Source: Pseudomonadota bacterium (lineage in GTDB: Bacteria > Pseudomonadota > Gammaproteobacteria > Steroidobacterales > Woeseiaceae). From it: 50,063 nucleotides of DNA. The DNA is taken from contig JAQCAD010000022.1 in assembly GCA_027621915.1 (NCBI GenBank), forward strand, positions 1 to 50,063, given 5' to 3'. A program made the position numbers and the translations under genes. Under the pieces are notes generated by a model. The model saw only the letters and a program-made list of their open reading frames with translations. It searched no databases and was not told where the DNA came from. Positions 15,246 through 23,437 of the stretch are shown in pieces. Each line of letters starts with the position of its first letter. Position 1 is the first letter of the stretch.

Positions 15246-16934
15246 GTGCCCGCTTCGGATAAACCACCTGCCCGCCCTCGGGAAGCCCCCCCGACTCCCT
15301 CTGTAAGAAGCGGGCAAAGCAGGACACGCGGGCGTAAAGCGCCTGAACAGCTGTCGCTGGCACCGGCAGAGTTTACCCATCTGTCTCCAGTGCCATTTCC
15401 GGTAAGCCCACAGCGCCAGCTATGGCTTTGTATTTACCTGCCGGCATTACCGCTGGAGGCAATGGTGAGTATGGATGAAGCTGCCGCCGTTTTTGAGGAG
15501 CGGCAGGGTATTCGCAAGATTCTGCTGGCAAACGTAAAAGCCCGTGCGACAGGTATCGGACCTGGGCTGACGGTAAATGCAGCACTGGCATTGTTGCCAA
15601 CATTAAAGCTGGAGGAACGCAATCCAGCCAGAGAAGCAAGGGTTTTAAGGAGCCTGGCCAACTGGTCTGAGAAGTTCACGGCGTTCACTTCCATCGATGC
15701 ACCTTCATTGCTGCTGTTGGAAATTGCAGGTAGCCAGAGGCTTTTTGGCGGCATAAAACCATTACGTGAGCGCATCATCAGGGGACTTCAAAGCCAGGGT
15801 TTTTATGTCGAGGTGGCCATTGCACCGACACCACTTGCGGCCACCTGGCTGGCCCGCGCCGGGAAAAAGGTTTGTGTCCGTGACGCGCGAAACCTGGTTG
15901 GGAGGCTCGCCCCCTTACCCATTCATTGTCTCCGCTGGCCGGAAGCTATTTGTCATGCTCTAAAAGGTATGGGCATTACTACAGTGGGCGAAGCCTTACG
16001 TTTACCAAGACAGGGTTTTGCCAAACGTTTTAGTGCGGCTCGTTTGCTGGAACTCGATCGTGCCTTGGGTCGATTGCCGGATCCGCGCGTCAGTTACCGG
16101 TCGCCGGAGCGGTTTGTGGCGGATTTCGACCTGAACGAAGAAGAGAGCGACAGCGCTTTGCTCCTGAATGTTTGCCAGGAATTGCTGGTGAAACTCGAAC
16201 GTTTTCTCTTAAGCCGGCAAATGGCAGTGCAACAGGTCGAATTTGTTTTTTTTCACCTGCAGGCACCGGCAACGCACCTGGCGCTGGGCTGTGTGCGGGC
16301 AGATCGGGCGGTTCAACACTGGTTTGACTTAGCCGAAATCAAGCTCGATCGACTGATGTTTTCGGCACCGGTTATCGCCATCCAATTGCGTGGTGGAGAA
16401 GGACAGCGGTTTGCCGCAGAGACGGATCCACTGCCATTTTGCAAGCAGGAAAGGCCACAACGTAACACGTCGATTGTGCACCTCGCCGAGCGTTTGTCAG
16501 CTCGTATCGGTGATGAAGCCGTACATGGGGTCATGACGGTTGCTGAGCACCGACCGCAATATGCCTGGCAGCGGCGAAACGCATTCGATGACGTGCCGCA
16601 TTGTGCAAATGTGCCGGGCTATCAGGATCATCCTGATGTATCCGGATTGCTGGAAGGCATCCGGCGTACTAACAGCATCGTATTGCAGAGGCCACTATGG
16701 ATGTTGCAAGACCCTGAAAAGCTTGTAACGGAGCAGGGTATACCTTGCTACCAGGGCAGACTGAAATTGCTGGATGGGCCGGAACGCCTTGAGACGGGCT
16801 GGTGGGATGGTGACGGCATTGCCAGAGATTATTTTGTCGCTTGCAATGCCCGGGGTGCGCACCTCTGGATTTACCGCAATCGTGGCAAGGACCGGGATTG
16901 TCGCTCGTGGTATTTACACGGGATGTTCGGATGA
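15246..16934 (+). CDS. imuB: ImuB, inactive Y-family polymerase homologue
   Basis: A 562-residue Y-family-like protein that links the ImuC polymerase to the sliding clamp and ImuA in SOS mutagenesis. The Y-family fold begins at about residue 58 (QLWLCIYLPALPLEAM), where active polymerases have the first metal-binding aspartate; that residue is missing, as is normal for ImuB. The HhH and little-finger regions follow (LKGMGITTVGEALRLPRQGFAKR about 240-262). The N-terminal 55 residues are proline- and arginine-rich and include EQLSLAP (34-40), which resembles a clamp-binding motif. The GTG start at 15246 is uncertain because the MITE lies just upstream. The stop originally overlapped the dnaE2 start. 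Confidence 0.9.
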   Translation: MPASDKPPARPREAPPTPSVRSGQSRTRGRKAPEQLSLAPAEFTHLSPVPFPVSPQRQLWLCIYLPALPLEAMVSMDEAAAVFEERQGIRKILLANVKARATGIGPGLTVNAALALLPTLKLEERNPAREARVLRSLANWSEKFTAFTSIDAPSLLLLEIAGSQRLFGGIKPLRERIIRGLQSQGFYVEVAIAPTPLAATWLARAGKKVCVRDARNLVGRLAPLPIHCLRWPEAICHALKGMGITTVGEALRLPRQGFAKRFSAARLLELDRALGRLPDPRVSYRSPERFVADFDLNEEESDSALLLNVCQELLVKLERFLLSRQMAVQQVEFVFFHLQAPATHLALGCVRADRAVQHWFDLAEIKLDRLMFSAPVIAIQLRGGEGQRFAAETDPLPFCKQERPQRNTSIVHLAERLSARIGDEAVHGVMTVAEHRPQYAWQRRNAFDDVPHCANVPGYQDHPDVSGLLEGIRRTNSIVLQRPLWMLQDPEKLVTEQGIPCYQGRLKLLDGPERLETGWWDGDGIARDYFVACNARGAHLWIYRNRGKDRDCRSWYLHGMFG

Positions 16935-17031
16935 GTATGCACCCCGAATTAAGTGGGTATTTGGGTAGTGCTTTCAAGTGAATCTCTGCATTAGTGAATT
17001 GAGTACGTTCGTAGTGGGGATGTTCGGATGA
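16920..17031 (+). repeat. 82-bp insert flanked by 15-bp direct repeats at the imuB/dnaE2 junction
   Basis: GGGATGTTCGGATGA occurs at 16920-16934 (imuB stop) and again at 17017-17031 (dnaE2 start), 97 bp apart. Collapsing the two copies recreates an ATGA stop/start overlap between imuB and dnaE2, so the 82 bp in between look like a later insertion with a 15-bp target duplication, or the scar of a lost element. No inverted ends or open frame were seen in the insert. Confidence 0.75.
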
Positions 17032-20000
17032 CGGCTTATGCCGAGCTGCATGCCCTCAGCAACTTCACATTCCTGCGGGGTGCTTCTCACCCGGAAGAGC
17101 TTGTCGAAACAGCGACGAAACTTGGTTACGAAGCGCTGGCTATTACTGACGAGTGTTCCGTATCGGGAATTGTCCGCGCACATATGGCTGCAAAGGAAAG
17201 CGGCCTTAAAAAACTGATCATCGGCTCAGAATTTCGTCTTGAGAGTGCATTGAAACTTGTTGTACTTGCACAAAACCGGTCGGGGTATGCAGCGTTATGC
17301 CGGCTGATCACCCGGGGCAGGCGCGCGGCAAAGAAAGGCAGCTACAAACTGAATGCAGAGGATTTTCGTGACGGGCTGAATGATTGCCTTGTGCTGTGGG
17401 TTCCTGGCAATCAGTTGCTGCTGGGCGCAGAAGACGCGTGGATTACCGAGGTCTTTCGTGATCGTTTGTGGATAGCAGTTGAGTTGCTGGCAGATGGCCT
17501 CGAACGGTTGCGCCTCGAACGTTTGCAGCATTTGGGCCAGGCACTGAATCTCCCGCTGGTCGCCAGTGGTGACGTGCACATGCACTGTCGTGAGCGTCGT
17601 GCCTTGCAGGATACGCTGACGGCCATTCGCGAAGGTGTGACGCTGGACCGGGCCGGTTTCGCGCTCTATCCCAACGGCGAGCGATATCTAAGGTCTCAAG
17701 AGACCCTCTGCAAGAGCTATCCTCAGGAGCTGTTGCAGGAAACCATTCGCATCGCCGATTCAATCCAGTTTTCGCTCGACGAATTACATTATGAGTATCC
17801 CGATGAACTGGTGCCAAAAGGTGAAACACCGACAACCTGGTTGCGGTATCTCACTGAAACGGGCATGCGTAAACGCTGGCCGGCTGGCACACCGGATAAA
17901 GTAGCAAAGCTGGTTGAACATGAACTCGAACTGATTCGCGAGCTGAAGTACGAACCATTTTTTCTGACGGTTTATGACATCGTTTCGTTTGCCAGGAGCC
18001 AGAAAATTCTTTGCCAGGGGCGTGGTTCCGCTGCAAATTCGGCAGTCTGTTTCTGCCTTGGAATTACGGAGGTAGACCCTGATCGTATGGCGACACTGGT
18101 CGAACGTTTTATTTCCAGGGAGCGTAACGAACCGCCGGATATTGATGTCGACTTCGAACATGAGCGACGTGAAGAAGTTATCCAGTACCTCTATCAGAAG
18201 TACGGCAGGGAAAGAGCGGCGTTGGCCGCAACGGTCATTACTTACCGCCCGCGAAGCGCGCTGCGTGATATCGGCAAAGCGCTGGGGTTAAGTGGCCTGC
18301 AGGTCGACAGGCTGGCCAGATCGATGCAATGGTGGGATGGTCAGGAAGTCGATGACAGTCGCGTCCTCGAAGCGGGGCTGGATCCGGCGAGCCCGCTAAT
18401 CAGGCGTCTGTTGTATCTCGTCCGCCAGGCGATGGGTTTCCCACGACATCTCTCACAACATGTAGGCGGCTTCGTCATCTCGAACGGACCTCTGTCTGAA
18501 CTGGTGCCGGTCGAGAATGCCACGATGGCAGATCGAACGGTCATTCAGTGGGAGAAAAATGACCTGGAAGATCTGGGTTTGCTCAAGGTGGATGTACTCG
18601 GTCTTGGCATGCTCACTGCCATTCGGCGAAGTTTTGACCTGATACGGGATTACGATGGACGCGAATACACGCTGGCTACGGTACCGGCCGAGGACCCACT
18701 TGTTTACGACATGATTTGTGACGGAGACACGATGGGTGTTTTCCAGATCGAATCACGAGCACAGATGGCCATGTTGCCGCGATTGAAACCACGCTGTTAT
18801 TACGATCTGGTGATCGAGGTTGCGATCATACGGCCAGGACCGATACAGGGTGACATGGTGCACCCCTATCTTCGCCGCCGGAGTGGCGAAGAAGCCGTCG
18901 AATACCCGAGTGATGAAGTCAGAGACGTTCTGCAGCGAACCCTGGGTGTCCCCATCTTTCAGGAGCAGGTGATGCAACTGGCGGTTGTTGCAGCCGGGTT
19001 TACGCCGGGTGAAGCGGATCGCCTGCGGAGGGCGATGGCTGCCTGGAAGCGTCGTGGCGGGCTGGGTCCGTTCGAGGAAAAGCTCATCCGGGGGATGCGG
19101 GAGCGGGGCTACGAGGAAGGGTTTGCCCGGCAGATCTTTCAGCAGATCCTGGGTTTCGGCGAATACGGTTTTCCTGAGTCTCATTCCGCCAGTTTCGCGT
19201 TACTCGTTTACGTGTCGTGCTGGCTTAAGCGCCATGAGCCGGCGGCGTTTACCTGTGCATTGCTCAATAGCCAGCCAATGGGTTTTTATTCGGCATCGCA
19301 GTTAACACAGGATGCCCGGCGTCATGGTGTTCCGGTGCGGCCTGCCGATGTGAACGAAAGTGAATGGGATTCGAGCCTTGAGCGCACACAAAATGGTAAG
19401 CCGGCACTGAGGCTTGGATTGCGACAGGTCAAGGGACTGTCTGAGGCAGCCGGGCAGGTCATCGTCGTAAAGAGAGAACGTCCGTACACAAGCATTCAGC
19501 AATTGCTCGAACGGACAGCGCTCGATCGACGTGAGCTGAGTGCGCTGGCGGCTGCGGGTGCGCTGAAGTCCCTTGCGGGGCACCGGCACAAGGTTCGATG
19601 GACGGTGGCAGGTGTAGAGGAACCCACACCGCTTTTCCCGTCGCTGGACCGATATGAGGCCACGCCAATGCTCAGGCGACCGACAGAGGGCCAGGACATT
19701 GTCGCCGACTACCAAAGCCTTGGTTTGACGTTGGGGCGTCATCCTGTGGCACTCATTCGCGAATACCTGGATGCCTGGCGGTATGTTAGGGCTGCAGATC
19801 TTGCGAAACTCTCTTCAGGAAAGCTGATTCACATTGCTGGACTGGTCATTACAAAACAACGACCCGGGACCGCAAGTGGCGTCACTTTTGTCACGCTTGA
19901 AGACGAAACCGGCTGTAGCAACCTGGTTGTCTGGAAAAAGACCGCAGAAGAGCAACGTGATGTTCTGTTGAATGCTCGCCTGATGGGTGTGCAGGGAGAG

Positions 20001-20102
20001 TTACAAAAAGAAGGGAAGGTGATCCACGTGATTGCGAGAAAGCTGCTGGATCACAGTGCGTTGTTGGGAGAATTGACCGTAAAGTCGAGAAATTTCCACT
20101 GA
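17028..20102 (+). CDS. dnaE2: Error-prone DNA polymerase DnaE2 (ImuC)
   Basis: C-family polymerase of 1024 residues used for damage-induced mutagenesis. A PHP domain (about 1-200, starting YAELHALSNFTFLRGASHPEE) leads to the polymerase core with catalytic aspartates D371 and D373 in PPDIDVDFEHERREEV, the GRGSAANS motif just before it, fingers with VGGFVISNGPL, a helix-hairpin-helix region near 780-850, and a C-terminal OB-fold (LVITKQRPGTASGVTFVTLEDETG). The length and lack of a tau-binding tail fit DnaE2 rather than DnaE1. It is the last gene of the LexA-controlled operon. The ATG follows a GGGG stretch in the duplicated junction. Confidence 0.96.
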   Translation: MTAYAELHALSNFTFLRGASHPEELVETATKLGYEALAITDECSVSGIVRAHMAAKESGLKKLIIGSEFRLESALKLVVLAQNRSGYAALCRLITRGRRAAKKGSYKLNAEDFRDGLNDCLVLWVPGNQLLLGAEDAWITEVFRDRLWIAVELLADGLERLRLERLQHLGQALNLPLVASGDVHMHCRERRALQDTLTAIREGVTLDRAGFALYPNGERYLRSQETLCKSYPQELLQETIRIADSIQFSLDELHYEYPDELVPKGETPTTWLRYLTETGMRKRWPAGTPDKVAKLVEHELELIRELKYEPFFLTVYDIVSFARSQKILCQGRGSAANSAVCFCLGITEVDPDRMATLVERFISRERNEPPDIDVDFEHERREEVIQYLYQKYGRERAALAATVITYRPRSALRDIGKALGLSGLQVDRLARSMQWWDGQEVDDSRVLEAGLDPASPLIRRLLYLVRQAMGFPRHLSQHVGGFVISNGPLSELVPVENATMADRTVIQWEKNDLEDLGLLKVDVLGLGMLTAIRRSFDLIRDYDGREYTLATVPAEDPLVYDMICDGDTMGVFQIESRAQMAMLPRLKPRCYYDLVIEVAIIRPGPIQGDMVHPYLRRRSGEEAVEYPSDEVRDVLQRTLGVPIFQEQVMQLAVVAAGFTPGEADRLRRAMAAWKRRGGLGPFEEKLIRGMRERGYEEGFARQIFQQILGFGEYGFPESHSASFALLVYVSCWLKRHEPAAFTCALLNSQPMGFYSASQLTQDARRHGVPVRPADVNESEWDSSLERTQNGKPALRLGLRQVKGLSEAAGQVIVVKRERPYTSIQQLLERTALDRRELSALAAAGALKSLAGHRHKVRWTVAGVEEPTPLFPSLDRYEATPMLRRPTEGQDIVADYQSLGLTLGRHPVALIREYLDAWRYVRAADLAKLSSGKLIHIAGLVITKQRPGTASGVTFVTLEDETGCSNLVVWKKTAEEQRDVLLNARLMGVQGELQKEGKVIHVIARKLLDHSALLGELTVKSRNFH

Positions 20103-20162
20103 AAACCGGTAGGTGCGGCGCCAAAATGAACCTGGTGGAGAACGGCAAACCCGTCCGGGCTG

Positions 20163-20468
20163 TTAATCGAAATCGATGGCGTAAGTATCTTCAAACGACT
20201 TTTCTTCGGCCAACTCCTCCAGCCGACGGCGGATTTCCTTTCTACGTGCCGCGTCCTGGCTGTCAGTTTTTTCCAGCTCCGCCATCAGTCGTTCGACGTT
20301 GACTTCTGCAGTAGACCCATCTTCGTCATCGTCATCATCATCGCTATCGCTGTCCGACAGAATGACGGTATCGGTAAAGTCATCACCACCTTCGGCCTCG
20401 ATGTCTTCGCTGTCATCAGCCTCGATTGGATCATCATCCGGAATCGCTTTGTCAGCTTTGTCGCTCAT
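20163..20468 (-). CDS. Small acidic protein of unknown function
   Basis: A 101-residue protein with a very acidic first half (a run of Asp/Glu/Ser, with DSDSDDDDDDEDG in the middle) and a charged helical C-terminus, RRKEIRRRLEELAEEKSFED, ending YAIDFD. No known domain is recognised. I chose ATG 20468 because AGG lies 9 nt upstream; ATG 20474 is possible. It is codirectional with gspF but 139 bp downstream of it. The acidic tract suggests a binding partner that is basic, such as a nucleic-acid-binding protein, but this is a guess. Confidence 0.65.
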   Translation of the reverse strand: MSDKADKAIPDDDPIEADDSEDIEAEGGDDFTDTVILSDSDSDDDDDDEDGSTAEVNVERLMAELEKTDSQDAARRKEIRRRLEELAEEKSFEDTYAIDFD

Positions 20469-20631
20469 AGTCATAAACCTCAGATATGACAATTACAAGA
20501 TCCCTCTCAACGCAGTCATCCGTAACTCGTTTTGCCTGTATACCGCGAAAAAAAACAGGGTGCAAGGAGTTGATCGACACATTTCGTGGCTTTCAAAAGT
20601 AAGGAATACCAACGAGTTGCACTGGCACTGC

Positions 20632-21846
20632 TCAGCGAATCAGATTATTGATTTCGAAAATAGGCAAGAGAATGGCCAGAACGATCAGTAGCACGATACA
20701 TGCCATCACGATGACCAGCAGTGGCTGCATGATGCCAAGCAGTGTCGCAACCAGTCCATCGACTTCTCTTTCCTGGTTGGTCGCTGCGCGGGCGAGCATT
20801 TCCTCGAGCTTGCCGCTGGCCTCGCCACTGGAAATAAGATGAGTAGTCATTGGAGGAAAAAGTTTGCTGGAAGCCAGTGAGCGGCTGATCATTGCGCCTT
20901 CACGAATGCGAAGCGACGCTTCTTCAACCGCTTCTCGCATTGGCATGTTAACGACCACCTGTGACGCGATCTTCAGGGATTCAAGGATAGGAACGCCGCT
21001 ACCTGCCAAAATACTCAGAGTTTGCGTGAAGCGTGCTGTATTGATGCCGCGTGTCAGTTTCGAGACCACCGGGATCCTCAACAGCATTCGGTGGTAGCGG
21101 CGCCGTGGACCATCCTTTTTCAGAAGATATCGGATGCCGGCGACTACCATTATGACGACCGCAATGATCGCAAACCAATAACCGCGGATGAATTCGCTCG
21201 ACGCGATCATGATCCGCGTGAGCAGGGGTAGTTGCTGATCGTAGTTTTCGAAAATGTACACAACCTTTGGCACAACATAGGCGAGCATAAAACTGATAAT
21301 TGCAACTGCGGTCACAACAAGTGCAATAGGGTAAATCATCGCGTTGCGAATCTGTTGCTGCAAGATTTGCCGGGATTCGGTGAAATCGGCGAGACGGTCG
21401 AGCACCGCATCCAGGTGTCCGGATTGCTCTCCCGCTGATACTGTCGCCCTGTAAAGTTCTGGAAAGGCCTGCGGAAAATCTCCCAATCCGTCTGCCAGGG
21501 AGTGACCTTCCATTACCCGTGATCTGACTCCAAGCAATATGCTTTGCGCCCGAGGATTTTCGTTTTGCTGGCTAACCGCAAGGAGCGCCTCTTCAAGTGG
21601 TAATCCGGCTTCCGCCAGGGTCGCAAGCTGTCGCGTCAGGAGCGCGAGTTCACTGGCTGAGAGTCCCCGACGCATCGAGAAACCGGACTGGCGGCGGGAT
21701 TCCTTGCGGGCGACTTCGGTTACTTTTACCGGGAGTAAATCGCGTTCGCGCAGGATCTGACGAACATGCTTGGGCGTGTCGCCTTCAAGCAGACCCTTGG
21801 ATTCTTTTCCGGATTTATCGAGTGCAACGAATTCAAAAGCGCCCAT
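20632..21846 (-). CDS. gspF: Type II secretion inner-membrane protein GspF
   Basis: Polytopic platform protein of 404 residues that sits under the pseudopilus and contacts the GspE ATPase. Two GspF cytoplasmic domains (about 65-190 and 270-390) each precede hydrophobic segments: near 170-190 (YPIALVVTAVAIISFMLAYV), 220-240 and 375-400. The repeated signature LARQLATLAEAGLPLEEAL / FTQTLSILAGSGVPILESL is clear. It follows gspE by 34 bp on the same strand. In complete operons gspG, the major pseudopilin, comes next; here it does not. Confidence 0.93.
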   Translation of the reverse strand: MGAFEFVALDKSGKESKGLLEGDTPKHVRQILRERDLLPVKVTEVARKESRRQSGFSMRRGLSASELALLTRQLATLAEAGLPLEEALLAVSQQNENPRAQSILLGVRSRVMEGHSLADGLGDFPQAFPELYRATVSAGEQSGHLDAVLDRLADFTESRQILQQQIRNAMIYPIALVVTAVAIISFMLAYVVPKVVYIFENYDQQLPLLTRIMIASSEFIRGYWFAIIAVVIMVVAGIRYLLKKDGPRRRYHRMLLRIPVVSKLTRGINTARFTQTLSILAGSGVPILESLKIASQVVVNMPMREAVEEASLRIREGAMISRSLASSKLFPPMTTHLISSGEASGKLEEMLARAATNQEREVDGLVATLLGIMQPLLVIVMACIVLLIVLAILLPIFEINNLIR

Positions 21847-21880
21847 TAATATATCTCAGCGATTGCGAAACAATGGCCGG

Positions 21881-23416
21881 TCAATCGGCACGAGTGACCC
21901 GGAGAACCTCATCAATAGTAGTATCGCCTTCGAGGATTCTTCGTCGACCGTCGTCCCTGATACTTGGTGTCAGCGTCCGGGCATACTTTTCGAAATTCTG
22001 CTCACTCGCCCCATCATGGATCATCGTACGCATCGTGTCATTGATCGCAATCAACTCATAAATGCCGGTGCGACCGCGGAATCCGTTGGCGTCGTCATCG
22101 ACAGGCCTGTATAGCGTCGGCGGATTTGCGGAATCGAAGTCAAAAGTCTGGCACTCGGGCTCGCTCGCAACATAGGGAACCTTGGTCTTGTTATCCAGCA
22201 CGCGGACAAGTCGCTGTGCCAATACGCCTATCAGGCTCGAAGAAAGCAGAAAGGGCTCAACGCCCATATCCCTTAATCTGGTAACGGCACCCGAAGCCGT
22301 ATTGGTGTGCAGGGTGGAGAGAACCAGGTGGCCCGTCAGGCTTGCCTGAATGGCGATTTCGGCCGTTTCGAGGTCTCTGATCTCACCTACCATCACGACG
22401 TCTGGGTCCTGTCGCAAGATCGCTCGTAATCCACGGGCAAAAGTCATCTCAACTTTGGTGTTTACCTGTGTCTGACCAACACCGTCCATGAAATACTCGA
22501 TCGGATCCTCCACGGTCATGATGTTACGACTATTGTCGTTAATCCTTTCCAGGGCAGCATACAAAGTCGTAGTTTTGCCGGAGCCAGTAGGTCCGGTGAC
22601 CAGTATGATTCCATGCGGCTTGTGAATCAGGTCATCCATCAATGCCTGCGAGTCTTCATCCATGCCGAGCGACGAAAGGCTCAATCGGCCTGCCTGTTTG
22701 TCGAGCAAGCGCAATACAACTCTTTCGCCGTGCCCGGATGGCATCGTCGAGACTCGTACGTCGACCGCCCGGCCGGCAATTTTTAATGATATTCTGCCGT
22801 CCTGCGGCAATCTCTTTTCCGCTATATCCAGTTTCGACATGACTTTAATGCGTGACACAACCAGCGGAGCGAGCGCCCTGCGTGTCTGTAAAATTTCCTG
22901 GAGTATGCCGTCAATGCGAAATCTGACGCCGAGTCTGTTTTCGTAAGGTTCAATGTGAACGTCAGAGGCGTTGTCTTTTATCGCCTCAGTCAATATCGCG
23001 TTAATAAATCGAATGATCGGCGCGTCGTCAACGCTCTCCAGCAAGTCAGAGGGCTCTGGTAATTCCTGGGCAACCTGCAATAGGTCGGTACGTTCGTCCA
23101 GATCGCCGACCATTTGCATGGCCATTTGACTACCTTGTTCATAGGATTGCTGCAGCATGCTGTCGAACATGTCTGAAGTCACTCGCGTGAACTTGAGCGG
23201 GACGCCCGCGAAACGACGTGCTTCGGCGAGGCTCAGTGGCGATGCCCCTGTTCGATAGATCGCGTGGGCGACTCCATCGACAACGTCTCGTATCAGAACC
23301 CCGTGTCGCTTGGCGAAGGAAAAGGGGAGGGACCTGGTTGCGCGTTCAGTGATCTTGGAATGATCGATCGGCGCGTCTGATTCCAGTTCCAGCATTATTT
23401 CCGTATTGCTTTCCAT
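21881..23416 (-). CDS. gspE: Type II secretion ATPase GspE, lacking the zinc cysteines
   Basis: Cytoplasmic hexameric ATPase of 511 residues that powers pseudopilus assembly. N-terminal N2 domain, then the nucleotide site: Walker A GPTGSGKTTT (about 275-284), Asp box TVEDPIEY, Walker B QDPDVVMVGEIRD and His box LSTLHTNTASGA. The tetracysteine zinc motif normally found between the last two elements (CxxC about 30 residues before a second CxxC) is gone: the positions read LDNKTKVPY and DDDANGFRGRTG, with one isolated cysteine. ATG 23416 is preferred over TTG 23419. It lies 21 bp after gspD and 34 bp before gspF. Confidence 0.92.
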   Translation of the reverse strand: MESNTEIMLELESDAPIDHSKITERATRSLPFSFAKRHGVLIRDVVDGVAHAIYRTGASPLSLAEARRFAGVPLKFTRVTSDMFDSMLQQSYEQGSQMAMQMVGDLDERTDLLQVAQELPEPSDLLESVDDAPIIRFINAILTEAIKDNASDVHIEPYENRLGVRFRIDGILQEILQTRRALAPLVVSRIKVMSKLDIAEKRLPQDGRISLKIAGRAVDVRVSTMPSGHGERVVLRLLDKQAGRLSLSSLGMDEDSQALMDDLIHKPHGIILVTGPTGSGKTTTLYAALERINDNSRNIMTVEDPIEYFMDGVGQTQVNTKVEMTFARGLRAILRQDPDVVMVGEIRDLETAEIAIQASLTGHLVLSTLHTNTASGAVTRLRDMGVEPFLLSSSLIGVLAQRLVRVLDNKTKVPYVASEPECQTFDFDSANPPTLYRPVDDDANGFRGRTGIYELIAINDTMRTMIHDGASEQNFEKYARTLTPSIRDDGRRRILEGDTTIDEVLRVTRAD

Positions 23417-23437
23417 CAAACGGCGTCAGCAGTACGG

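Noticed and set aside
20320-20350. Short GAT/GTC-like repeat tract in the acidic gene as a tandem repeat or CRISPR
   Set aside because: It is simply the codons for the Asp/Ser run; no spaced direct repeats, and no CRISPR array or cas gene was seen anywhere in the window.
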